NCBI GenBank assembly: GCA_964200185.2
Contig: CAXNAD020000020.1
Span: 1-46,292, forward strand
From: Choristocarpus tenellus KU-1152
Lineage: Eukaryota > Phaeophyceae
DNA length: 46,292 bases
Direction: 5' to 3'
A program made the translations under genes and the position numbers. Positions 1 to 11,525 of this stretch are shown here, piece by piece. Position 1 is the stretch's first letter. Each line of letters starts with the position of its first letter. The notes beneath the pieces were generated by a model. The model searched no databases, was not told the DNA's origin, and saw nothing but the letters and a program-made list of their open reading frames with translations.

Positions 1-1957
1 ATGATTCCTCATCGCTAGTAGTCTACGCATTTTGCCTACATGTACGATGCATTCGATTCAGGTTTCAACAGGTTATGAGCCCCACACGATTCCCCTTCGC
101 AAAATGTCAACATGAATCCCTCGAAAAAACCAACTGTTAACGGCAAAGTGCTTGACGAGAACAGAGTCCAAGTAAACAAGAGGTACCCAGGGTTGCATTT
201 CAAGGATGCAGTCAAATATGTGCACAATTCGACATTTTAACATGTATTTTGTATCACATTGTGTGTTGAAAGGGGAAATATCATTTTTTGCATATACCAA
301 TGAGCACACGAAGCAATTAAAATAGTGAACATTGCACAGGGTAGGAAAGATGGCTTAGAATATATGTAAAACGGTCCAAACCTGCCTACATCTCATTTGG
401 TTTCGCTCAAAGTGACGTTCACAAGCTGTATGCAAATGTTAACCAATGACAGCTAACTGCAGCAGTATGCAGCACACCTGGACCAAGGGTGGCATTAACA
501 ACGGAAGGATGGGCAAGTCACTGGGTGCTTGTCACCTCTCCTGGTGACGGAGGAAATGACTTCAGACCCCACAGTGGCCACAACATGAAAAGGATATCGA
601 CCCAATGTCCTGCAAAGTTTGGGGGACAATCCTTGTGTACATACTGGGAATGAAAGTCAAGGCTTAAGGCATGTATGTTCCGAAAATGTCAGAACTGTCG
701 TTCAGGCCATGTGCTCATGTTGAGGTTCCTTGTTCAACATGGAAGTTCCAACAACTGCTCAGAAAAAAATTGCCCCTATCCTCAGTATGCCGAAGGTTCT
801 AAATCTATGATCACAATCTTCATCTGAGGCCTATTTCAGAAGAAAGTGTGAATGGACAATGCTCATGAAACAGGAAGAATGGTGCATGCTCAACCAAAGT
901 CTTTGAACCCTATCTAAGTGAGCAAGGGCCAGCTCATGAGAGCATCCTCGTTCCTATCCTTATCTTCAAATATGGAATTTATACCCTCTGTGGTCCACTA
1001 AACAGACAGACTTGGTGAATGTCAGGAACATTTATTTCCCTCTCCCCATTGGATGAGTTGTGTGACAGTCACCTTGACACAAACCAAGAATCCACCCCAT
1101 AACACTAGGAATGCGTGTAACAACTAAATGCATACATTGATTAATTGCAAAAAGATTTAGGATAAGTAGAAGATATGCACAAGAAACTCGGACACGAAAA
1201 AATTAATTGCCCTCCAGTCAAATTCCCCGAAAACGACACATATCGCCTACAGTTTCCACAACTGGAACAACCACAAGGAGGGGCGCGTATCCACACACAG
1301 TCACACAATAGAAAATATAGATTATTCCCCATACACCCACCAGTAACACATAGATACCACCGTCAGTACTAAGGAGGGCATCCCAAGCCAGACTCCATAC
1401 CCAAACCAAAATTCTGCAGATTGTGTGTCACACGTACTACTAGGTAGTTCAGTAACCGTAGCCACCTTCACATGGCGAGCTGCGACTTCTTCGGCCTTCA
1501 TAGTATGCCAGACGTGCATGAAGTGTTTGGTCCAATTCTCCACACACCTGTACCAACTGTTTAGATCATCTGCAATTAAACCTTCCTCTTCAAATGGGAT
1601 ATCGAAACACCCAAGGTTGTGTTGGAGACACCACCATCAGCTTCTCTCTGCACCTCCCATCCTCACCTTCGGTTTCACACCTCCCAGTTTCCCAAACATC
1701 AAGTTCTAGGGCAAGCGAGCGCTGTCCATATCCGCCACGAGACCCGCGGCAAGGGAGCATCGTCCATGCATGCCGTGAATCCCGCAAATATCAGCCTCCG
1801 TTTGGATATAGTCTCCTTGATGTGGAGCGATGGGAGAATACAACCAAAAATGCAACACTACGTTCCATACAAAAATAAAACAAATGTAACGGTATGCAAT
1901 TAGAATTCGTCTCACTTTTCACAATCAGCATGCCTGTAGGATACAGCGGGGAGATTT
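1..1957. other. Intergenic stretch without a recognisable gene
   Basis: No reading frame here shows a known domain or chains into a spliced gene with matching phases. Short open frames on both strands (for example 1175-1372 and 1706-1915) have low-complexity or unfamiliar translations and look like chance frames. The last few hundred bases are the likely promoter and 5' leader of the DPY30-GAF gene that starts at 1958. An unrecognised exon of a gene running off the left edge cannot be excluded. Confidence 0.5.
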
Positions 1958-4900
1958 ATGGCTGCTACCATGGATGCGGATTACCTCAAGCAAACTGTGG
2001 GCGACTCCCTTTCTGAGGCTCTCACTGATCTTGTTATAGCTCAGCCGACAGACCCTGTCGAGTTTATCGGAGAGGCGCTGATAAACTTTGTCAAGCGCAA
2101 GCAACACCAGGCCAAGGTATTGACCATTTATATCTCTTGACATTAGTTGGAGTGTGGTGCTTGAGTTTTGTGCGTCGTTAGGAATGATGATGACAATAGA
2201 ATATGAGATCGGCTGCAATTTGAAACATTTGGCACGTCTGCCTGATCGAATAACGAGCAGTACCTGTTTCCGTTCACATATGTCCTCCTCATATCATTAT
2301 CGCTTCAGCAAATATTGCCGTACAAGGTGTGTTGACCTTGTTCTCGAGTCCATCCATGCGGTGCGTCAATGATAGTGTATATATTTGGGGCAGTCTAGCA
2401 AATCCCTCTATTGAACAATGTGCTCTAGACTGTCGACGCCTAACATTAGAGTGGAGAAATTTACGAACATCTCTTTTGTGCTGGCTAATGGTGACCCTAT
2501 CGCTCATTTTTGGTGCCATGCTCATACTACGTGGTCAGCGAAATGCTCATGCTCAACATATGGAGGACCTGCTGATAGCAGCTCAGGCAGAGCAGGTGAG
2601 TTGCCCTTCAAAGTCTATTACTCGAAATTTTCTGTCCTTCTAGTTGGCGGGGCATTTCGGATTTGAGTGGGTCTTATTCTGTGGTCTTTTGACGCATCTC
2701 TATGCTACAGGAGCAACTTGTCAAAGTCCGTGACGCCGAACAGGCAATATTAGCAGCCAAAGCTGCAGAAGAGGCAACGGTGCTGAGTGCAATATCAAGT
2801 GCACCAGATCATGCTACAGTTTACTCCAAGGTGGGTTGAGGACAATATCTTCATTCCCTTTTATCCAAGGTGTAGGTTGGCCTGGTGAATAGAGGGACTC
2901 AAGGGAGATATATAATGGTATAGAAGTTACACCACGACCCCCAATTTCTACCATGTAGTACCCATGTTTGACACTATCATTTCCATTCCGATTTCTCCAG
3001 CATTACCATGCTACTTTGTGTGACTAGGGCACTCTATACGCTTGAGTTAACCTTCATACAGACAGAAGCATTGAATGTGAAGCAACTGCAGATGGGTTGC
3101 TAAATGCTTTTATACTGTAGTAGTGAGACCTCTCCTTAGATCATTGTGTATCCAGCGACACAATGGTTCCTTATTCAAAGCAGCTCTTCTGTCAATGTTG
3201 GTAGTCGACCAGAGCCCATCACAACCTAGTCTGCACTCACTACCTTCACAACTCTCCAAACTTTCACAACCTGCTTTTAACTCTTGGGCATCTTACATAC
3301 CCTGCAACCAATCCTGCTTAACTGATTACCAATTGTGACATACATTTTTTCACGTCGAAATATGCTCGTCAAAGCATTATGCACTTTTTGTGGTTTATTT
3401 TCCACAATGCCAAGGCAACTCCAGCTAAGCATACTTGAGTATTGCGGGGGGGGATTAACTCAGGACCTAACCAGTGAATACTGCGTTGCTGCTGAGGGTT
3501 GATAACCATGCCCACAAATTAAGTTTCATTTAATTCACATTTCCCACTGTCTTAAACTATCAGGGTCAGTACTCTTCCCTGATACGACACAGTGTGGGAT
3601 ACTCCTGGATACCAGCCATCCCTGTCTGGTCCCTAAGGCACCAATTAGACATAATTAGGAGAGAAGAATGGTTAACTGGTCTTGCCCCACTAGCATTTAT
3701 GAGTTATAAGGCAGGAGGGCTAGCCCTGATTAAACAATTTAGGATAAGGGGGAATGGACACCCCGGGTCTTGCTTTGGTACAGTTAGTGTCTCCTCCCTG
3801 AACTACGTACAAGAGCCAAGCTGTGTGTTCTGTTGCTCATAGGGTAGGTCCTGGATCTACAGGTTTGGAAACAACCAGAAAATCAAAACACCTTTGCATC
3901 ATGCCTCCTCACTTAATATTTGAAGTAGCTTCTGCACGATGAACAAATGATAACATGCAATGCAACATTGTATTGGCATAAGGCATTCTGCCTCTTCAAA
4001 TGGTGCAAAGTACTTTGAGTATTGGCGGTACCGCACTCCAAAGTGTGTTGGCTAATACTATGTAATATGTTGTATCAACCATGATTGGATTTTTTGCTTT
4101 CATTGTCCTTGCTTCAAGATCAAAATATACTCGTGATACTTGATCAAATTCACCACCTGCTCACAACACACTCATCCAACTCCCCATGGAACTATTCCAT
4201 TGCAGGTTATTGCCTTCATGAAGGACAGAGTGGGTGTTTCAAGTGTACAATTGGGGCAAAGGTTGTTCTGGGAGGGGCAAGACATCATTGAGTATATCGC
4301 TGCTTCAGAGGATCAGAAGTGGATGGTTGGCCAGGTCTACTTTGTATTGAAGATTTAGGTCCCCTGTACTGTACAGAGGGAATATCCAAGTAGAGGGGGG
4401 GGGCTGTGAATACAACTAGGATGTGGCTTCTTTTATCACCTCTATCTCTATGTGTGTGCTGTATGTCATTCTTTCTATGTAGACGTGGTGAATATAATGT
4501 ACAATTGACTTGCCTGACAAGCAGTAGGTGTCTCCTTTTTTCATCTCATGCTTTTTCTTGCACATTTGTAGTATGGAATTTCTGCTTCAACGACTGCCTG
4601 TTTCTCCTTTTAGATCTTGCAAGAGGTTTGCTTGACCAGAGAAATTGACTTTTGTTTGAGGTTGCACAATATTTCAGTCTAAGAAAAACTAGCCTTCAAA
4701 GCATTTGCCATATATTAATAAATATATTTTATGGGAAAGCAACCACCCAATGGCAATACTTCTGTCTTATATTTTCCCAGCTATATATCATTGTGCTTGG
4801 ACGATACAATACATATTCTTTTTACTATACTACTGTCCTGCAATTTATTGTAGAGTACATTTTGAGAATATTTACGTTACAATAGTGAACCCTACGTGTC

Positions 4901-7900
4901 TACCTAGTATCCTCATGATTAACCGAGAATGATTCCCTGTGCTAAATGTCATCCTTGGTAGCACATGCCGATTCAGCCTTGAGCATCTATCTAGAGGTAG
5001 CTAGCTCAATCTACAGATCAATTCCCAGTGAGAGAGGACTATCAGTGCTCTGAGACCTGGTTCTCTTCATATCTTTCAAAGATCATTTAACCCCCTTTAC
5101 CAGAATCTCAAAGGGTTAAAGGAGGGTGAATATGAAGGGGAGGAGGGAGGAAAGGAGGGAGAGGAGGAGGGAGTCACTTTTAGGATATGGAAAAAAACAG
5201 AGGAGCCACCTCCCAAAGACCCAGAATATGATGAGGTGCGCTTCTATTGGCATGTTATGTCTATCACCACCATTTTTTCCACCCATATTTCTTGCTATAG
5301 TTACAATATTGTAGCCACTGCAATAGGGAATATTCATATTTAACCCAACAATATAAGATTGGATTGCCCTTTGAATATTGTGGTTGTTGGTTTAATGGAC
5401 AACCTGAGCGATTCAGGAGCTTCTCTTCTATTGGAGAGCTTGAGGGTATGGGACAAGTTAGCTTTTGTTCTATGTTCATCATCCACCCCCCCTGTTGCAG
5501 TTGGCATCTGATCCTTCTTACCTTTGTTGGTTTACTCTTAACCCTGATTTTCTTCTGATCCAGAAAGTGAAAGTATTTTAGAGGGTATGAGTTTTTCCCT
5601 GTCTATCTGTTTAGAGCTTGGCTTCCCATGTTTATTTTTATGACATTTTCCTACTCCAAAATATTGGAGTAGGTAAAATGTGTACGTTATGAAAAGGTGT
5701 GTCTGGAACAAGGATATTGACACTTCCTAACAAACACGATAGCCAAAATTACATCAAAATTGCAACATTATATTTTGGCCTCCAAATGGACACGACTCTA
5801 TCCTCTAAGATACTTTGACTCACAATATTTGCTAACACCAAATCTTAGCTGATCTTTCATACCCCACTCAACACCATGCTCTTTTTCAAAGGATGGGGAG
5901 TTGATCCCTGACGAGAATGAGCCAGAGTTGTTACCTCCTGAGTACCTACACATTGACAATGTGATTCGCGATGGATATGTGAAGTTTTATGGTATCCCCA
6001 AACTGGGTGCCTATCTGGTGGTGCCAGTGACATACAGCTCCTGGTTGCATCCTGGAGGTGAGTTTGTAGTGCTTGGTAAACAATTTTTGAGTGTTCTGGC
6101 CTATTCTAGGGGAAAGAGGCTGTTCCATTACGAGGGTTATCTTATTAGGTGCATTCAAGTTATTGGTGCGAAATATTCAGCCTTTATGTGACTTCCAATG
6201 GTTGTCAACATGATGGTTGGTAAGAGGGCCATTTCAATGCAAGGTGCTCATCATCTGCGAACATAATTTCTTGTAAAACAAGTAAGGTGCTGGTCATTTA
6301 GAGAGGGTAGCGGAGTAGGTAGTGTGAGAGAAGGAGATGGGACGAGTAAATAGCAGTGATTGAAAAAGATGTTTCAAGGATGGTGGTAGAAGCAGATGGG
6401 ATAGCCATGGAAGGCATGCAGAGGGGCTTGGGACTTCTTCTTGTAGGTTAGTTGGTTTCATGGTTGCATAGCTTTCAAGTGCCAAAGTGGACTACAAATA
6501 TGTGAATAGACTTGGTCTGTGCAAATTCTAACATGTATATTGTGCTTTCCAATATATCTTCTACTGGGTTTAACCCATCATGCAAGCAGGGATTTCTGAC
6601 ACATCTGTTGAGGGTGGGAATGTTGAGGAGGATGAAGGTGGCGAGGGTGACAATGTGGCAACCAAAGATCATGAGGGGGGTATTCGCAAGGTGATGTTCT
6701 TGAACATAATAGGAGTAGTTTTTCTGCAGTCAAAATGTAGCATGAAATGTGGAAATGGAAATATCTAGAAATCTGTATATTTGTTGCAGGGGAAAAGTCC
6801 TGCATCCTCTTGTAATCATAGGGCTATTACCTGCATCTAATGCACACACCAGCCAGCTAGATTGCCCTATAAAATAAGATATAAGACATACCTCTACCAG
6901 GTATTCGTGTGGTCTCCAACAACTGTACGGCCTCAACCAACTTCTTGTTCCTGACTAAATAACAGTCCTGACTATAGAAGTACAATAGCAGGAGAAAACT
7001 AATGTACACATTTGCTGCCTTGCAACAATTTACTGTCAGGTGCTGTAGGAATAGGAGTAACAGCAATGATAGTGGTGATCAATGTTACTGTAAAGCATTA
7101 CAAAAAGCATTGGCAAGTGTTAAGGTCCTTTGACTGATAGAACTTGACACGATACTACTTACAATAGGGCAGACTAAGCTCGTTGGATGGCAGTAACCTA
7201 TCATGATGCATGTATAACCAGAGTGACTCTTCTTGCACTCCCTCAAGGACAAAAACATAACAAGCTCTTTCAACATGATCTACAATCTCTATCACTGTGA
7301 ACGCATATCCTGCAAGATAGGAAAGTGCATAATGTCTTGTTCCACCTTTCCTGATTAGCCTGGGTGTTGTCTACCTGCAGGGTGTGAGGAATGGAGAGGG
7401 CGAGGGTGAGACAAACCCTGATCAGGTAGTTAGTGAGGAGAAACCCCTAACTTGCCCTTTCAAGAAAAACAGTTCCAATGTGCAGATGGTAATGTGCATG
7501 GACACCATGGGAATGGTGAGTGTAAGACAAAGTACGGTATTTTCTGCCTATCAATGGGTTTGTTTGATGTATGTTTGTCTCTTGGCTAGGGGATTGTTTT
7601 CATTGTTTAAATCATCACTGCAATAGTGAACCAATTGCTGGACAGCATTTGCATCGACTAATATTCCCCACCAGGCATGATGGATATTAGAGATGGAACT
7701 ATTGGTCCAGAAAAGAAAATGCCATCCTTCTAAGTTAGTATAGATTACATACCACTTCACTTGCTTCATCAGATCATTCGATAGACCTGACCTCCTGGTC
7801 TGAATGCTTGTGCACTCCTTCACAGAGGCTTGCTTTGGTGTTTATATCTTGTTCTGTTTGTAGACTTGACAAGGGTTCTAACCGAAAGATAAGATCAGTC

Positions 7901-10900
7901 GATAAGGATATGGGCCGAGGGATATGCCTTTCCAGAACTTTGGACAAGCTACATGTAATAATTGTAGCACCGCTGAGGTATTAATACCTTTCAAACATCG
8001 TTATTCACTCCTTTGTGCCCCCTCTTGAATACTTGGAATGGACTCCTCTCCGATATTACATTGCATTTATCAGGTAGGCGGACCTCATGGGCAAGGTCAA
8101 CCATGTTGAATGCCAAAATATCTCCTCTTCCCCCACCATGCCCCATACATTTGTTGTTTGGTCAACTGTTCTTTCCTCATCTGCACCACCACACGGCATT
8201 GTGAATTTGCGGTGGCAGGGCCAATGCTTCAAACCTTCACAGATAGCCTTGGCAAAGGAGTGGGCGGCAAAACTTACATCTGCACTTGAGGGTGTGGAGG
8301 TGGGGACAAGCAGGAGGACGGGAAGATTTGATAAAATGCTGTCTTCATATTTTGCACTTGATCAAACATTGGCACGGAGGAACTGAGGGCATTTCTGATC
8401 TTGATTAACAAGGACACAATGAATGCTAACACCCATAAAAAACGTGCACAAACATCCACAAATTCCCTTCTTGGTTGCTACTTCAGGACAAAGACTCAAA
8501 AATACTCTGATGACTCATGACATGAAGGACATGTTTTGGGTCATAAACCAAAGTAAATGAAAACGAGAGGTATCCAGAGTTGCGTTCTAAGGGTGCTGAC
8601 AATTATATGCAAATTTCGTCAATATTTACAAATGTGAATAGAACTTTTCTGAACTCTTCCGAAAAGTTCAATCAATAGAGAAACTGGCACTCTCAGGTCA
8701 AACTTAGCACTTCATCCATAGAACATGAGTGGATTGTAATGGATTGGAAAACTGGTTTAAAGCATGAAATGATCAATACCTGGGTACCTCTCGTTTATCT
8801 CAACTCCATTCAAGGATAGAACCTAGATCTCCAAATCCCGATGCAAGCACTTCACCAATTGGCCAAGGTTATACTCTATACCAGCCTTATCACATGATCA
8901 ATCTATAATGCTGTTGGTATGTATGGCAGGAATCGTATCTTTGGTAAATAGAAAATTCAGTCTAACTTCCTCAGAATATTAGCAATGTGCTGCAGAACAC
9001 TTTCCCAGATTCATCATTACCCCTTTTCTGTGTGACCATCTATGCCAGAGCCGCATCTTTGAAGTAGAGGTTACCCTGATCCCTAGACTGAGGGGGGAGG
9101 AGGCTAGTGAAATACTTGCATCAGCAATGACAGAAGAGGCAACTGCTGCTGCAGTTTTAGAGGCAATCGCTGCCCTGCCAGAGAATTCGTCAGAGGAGGA
9201 GAAAAAGCAAGCAGAAGAGGTGGGAAATTTATTCATTGACATGTTTTTGTCGTCGGTAATTGTATAGCCGAGTTAGCTGAGTTTTGATCTAGGTGGTGGG
9301 TGCGGATCTTGGGTGTACGTTCAAGGCTTGGAGGTGACACTGGGCTTGCTTTGTAGGTGGCGCTGACTCAGGCTCACTCTGGTTTGGCCATGTTAGTAGA
9401 TTCTGAGTAGACTTTTTATTGTTACCCAAATTAATGTTGAACTATATGTTGGGTCAAAGATGATGCAGCTGGACTTGAGGTTTATATTGAGACTGAACTA
9501 TGAATTGATATTGTCTGAATTTGGGTGTACTTGGGATTTGAGTTGAAAGAACATTTAAGTTGAGGTTCACCTATTTTCAGGCTTTGGGCAATTCCGAAAG
9601 GACCAGTTTCACTTGCGATCTGTTTGGGATTTATACTCTTCAGGAAGCTGGTTCATTTTATGGACAGAGCACATCAACTGAGAATGCCTTTTTTTAGGTG
9701 GTCCAATCTCGTTGTGTTAGTTGTATGATGTGGACTCTGGAGACAAGAACAGTAAGCAAGGAGACCCTACTGTTGCATGACTGCCTACCCCAATAGCAGT
9801 AGTAGTGTAGTGGAAACTCGATATTAGTAGTAGTATTTAACAAACTCAAGGATGGTGATGCTTCCAGGCTCAATCTATGAGTTATCACCACACATGTTGC
9901 GTGGTCTCCCTAGGCTATCATCTCAAACTTCATGTTCCCAATTGGGTCTGTTACCTGGACCATTCCTTACATTCAATATTTCCTCTCCCGCTGTAAGGAG
10001 TCAAGAAAGGACTCCACTCCAGTCAGGATTCGAACCCACTACCCAGGGGCTCTGATTTTGGTACAGTGATATCACAGCATTTAACCCCTAAGTGAAGAAC
10101 GTGGTTCAGCCAGGATTCGAACTCACTACTTTGAGCTTCTGATTTTGGTATAGTGATATGTCAAATTTCAACCCCTATATATACAACGTTGTACAGAAGG
10201 AAAATGATCAAGTTGGCATCAATCAGTGTAGTGTTATGGAATGGGAGTGTGTGGTTCAAGAAAAGGTGAGGGAGGGGAAAGTTGGGGGAAGGTCAAGGGT
10301 GTCAAATACTGATATATTGGTGGCTGTCTGTCCTGGTGGAACAATGGTATCTCAATGCTCGACAATATCAGAGGCTGGGAACCTACGCAGCAAAACTGGT
10401 GGGCCACCACCACACTAATTGCGTGTTTAGGTTCGCAGGTCAGACAAAGATGAACAAGTGCTTTAGTGTGCATAGGTTGAAAAACTCTTAAAAGTACAAC
10501 ATAGCTGTACTCAACACTTACTCAGCATATCAAGTCATCTTGGAAGCATTTAAAGGGATTCTTCAAGGAACTCGTTTGGAATGCCAAAAACCTCCATCTC
10601 CCACATGTCTCTCCTTCCAAATCTACGCTGGAAGCTTGCTCGGCACGCTGAAAGAAGGAAGGCAGTTGTAGCAATGGAGGAGCTAATCGCTGTAATGGGG
10701 AAACTTTCCCTACCCCCCCCGGTGGGGGTGCTGAGTGTGCTAGAACAAGCGTTTGCCTTAGTGGGGATAGAGCGCTCAAAACTGTGCAACTCTAGGTAAG
10801 GGAGTTGAAAGAAGGGGAAGTCTGCTATGTTGCATTTATCATAAGAAGATTTCCTCTTACCCTCCTCTTTTGTACCCTGCAGGGACGGAAGGACACATCC

Positions 10901-11481
10901 TTTCCAGAAGACCTAATGGTAAAAACTCTTCTCTTGTGTAATAGGGAGGTAGATCAACTCTGGTTTCAGGGACATTGACACATATCCATGCATGTGTTCT
11001 CACCCCCATATCCCCTCCACTCACTGACTTGGCAATACACAGGGGATCTATTGACTGGGCAAAGAAGATGCGTAAAATCGTTGAGAGGGATCTAGTGACA
11101 TGCATCCTTGCTTTTGACCCGACCTCAGAGGCATCAGCCAATGTGGCTATGGAATTGAAGGTGCAGCATGAGGTCTATTTGGAGTAATTTTTTAGGGTGT
11201 GACATTGCACACACTATTTTGTCCTCTTAGATTTTGAATAATTGTGAGCTGTGACCCCACATTTCGCCTTCCCCACACTCCCATTGCAGGATGAAGCGGG
11301 AGGTGTGGATCCAGAGGTGGTCCGTGCCAACAATATCCCCCTTTTCGCTGTCCTTGAGTGGGTGATTTCGGCTATTAGAGCAGCTGAGGCTGTTGCTGCT
11401 GTCAGGCAGGCTGTTGCTGATGCCGCTGCTGCAGAAGCTGAGGCTGCTGCTGAGGCGGAAGCAGAGGAAGATGGTGGTTGA
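1958..11481 (+). CDS. DPY30-GAF domain protein with dynein pre-stalk-like C-terminus (axonemal/radial-spoke type)
   Basis: Spliced gene of about 13 exons: 1958-2116, 2539-2595, 2711-2830, 4206-4334, 5892-6057, 6590-6690, 7381-7515, 8219-8299, 9070-9219, 10635-10760, about 10883-10918, 11043-11160, 11290-11481. Exon 1 encodes a DPY-30 dimerisation motif (YLKQTVGDSLSEAL, then QPTDPVEFIGEAL, residues about 8-47). Exons 4-8 look like a divergent GAF domain (VGVSSVQLG, EYIAASEDQKWMVG, GAYLVVPV, CMDTMGM, then ALAKEWAAKL). In known families, DPY30 plus GAF occurs in flagellar proteins such as radial spoke protein 2, which suggests an axonemal scaffold. The C-terminal third (PPPVGVLSVLEQAFAL, DWAKKMRK, FDP, VLEWVISAI) resembles dynein heavy chain just before the stalk, ending in an Ala/Glu coil. 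Exon 1 starts at the first Met before the motif. The joins between 10760 and 11043 are unsettled: the phase into the 11043 exon does not fit the simplest donor. Length about 520 residues. Domain calls are firm for DPY30, moderate for GAF. Confidence 0.75.
5569..5817 (+). mobile_element. MITE-like element, copy 1 (in an intron of the DPY30-GAF gene)
   Basis: About 249 bp bounded by imperfect terminal inverted repeats: GAAAGTATTTTAGAGG on the left, and CCTCTAAGATACTTTG on the right, which reads CAAAGTATCTTAGAGG in reverse. A second copy lies inverted at 45382-45626. The two share the interior, including GGAAGTGTCAATATCC in reverse and a stretch containing CTTGGCTTCCCATG. No coding frame is present, so it would be a non-autonomous DNA transposon. 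No clear target-site duplication was found, so the exact ends are approximate. Confidence 0.7.
8775..8880 (-). repeat. tRNA-derived SINE-like head
   Basis: Read on the minus strand, TGGCCAATTGGTGAAG (8851-8866) fits an RNA polymerase III A box and GGTTCTATCC (8814-8823) fits a B box, with the spacing of a tRNA. No complete cloverleaf could be folded by eye, so a SINE remnant is more likely than a functional tRNA gene. It lies in an intron of the DPY30-GAF gene, antisense to it. Confidence 0.5.
10020..10190 (-). repeat. Two tandem tRNA-derived SINE-like units
   Basis: Two similar units with a period of about 87 bp. On the minus strand each has a B-box-like GGTTCGAATCCT or AGTTCGAATCCT (complement of 10025-10036 and 10112-10123). 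In both, this is preceded by a near-identical stretch containing CCAAAATCAGA and a GGGGTT box. The A box is weak. The units are too degenerate for true tRNA genes, and a tandem SINE pair is the best reading. They sit inside an intron of the DPY30-GAF gene, antisense. Confidence 0.5.
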
Positions 11482-11519
11482 GCAATGAGAGTGAAACAGG
11501 CTATGGGGTGTCAGTGTTG

Positions 11520-11525
11520 AATAAA
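11520..11525 (+). terminator. Candidate polyadenylation signal of the DPY30-GAF gene
   Basis: AATAAA lies about 40 bp after the stop codon at 11481. Position and sequence fit a polyadenylation signal. Use of the canonical hexamer in this organism is assumed. Confidence 0.35.

Noticed and set aside
1425-1909. Overlapping open frames on both strands as a divergent partner of the DPY30-GAF gene
   Set aside because: Translations are low-complexity and unfamiliar, and no in-phase exon chain could be built.
7516-8218. Minus-strand open frame 7551-7823 as a nested gene in a DPY30-GAF intron
   Set aside because: Composition is intron-like, and no domain or splice partners were found.
10020-10190. 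tRNA genes on the minus strand
   Set aside because: B boxes are good, but A boxes and stems do not give a cloverleaf by eye, and two similar units lie in tandem; SINE-like repeats fit better.
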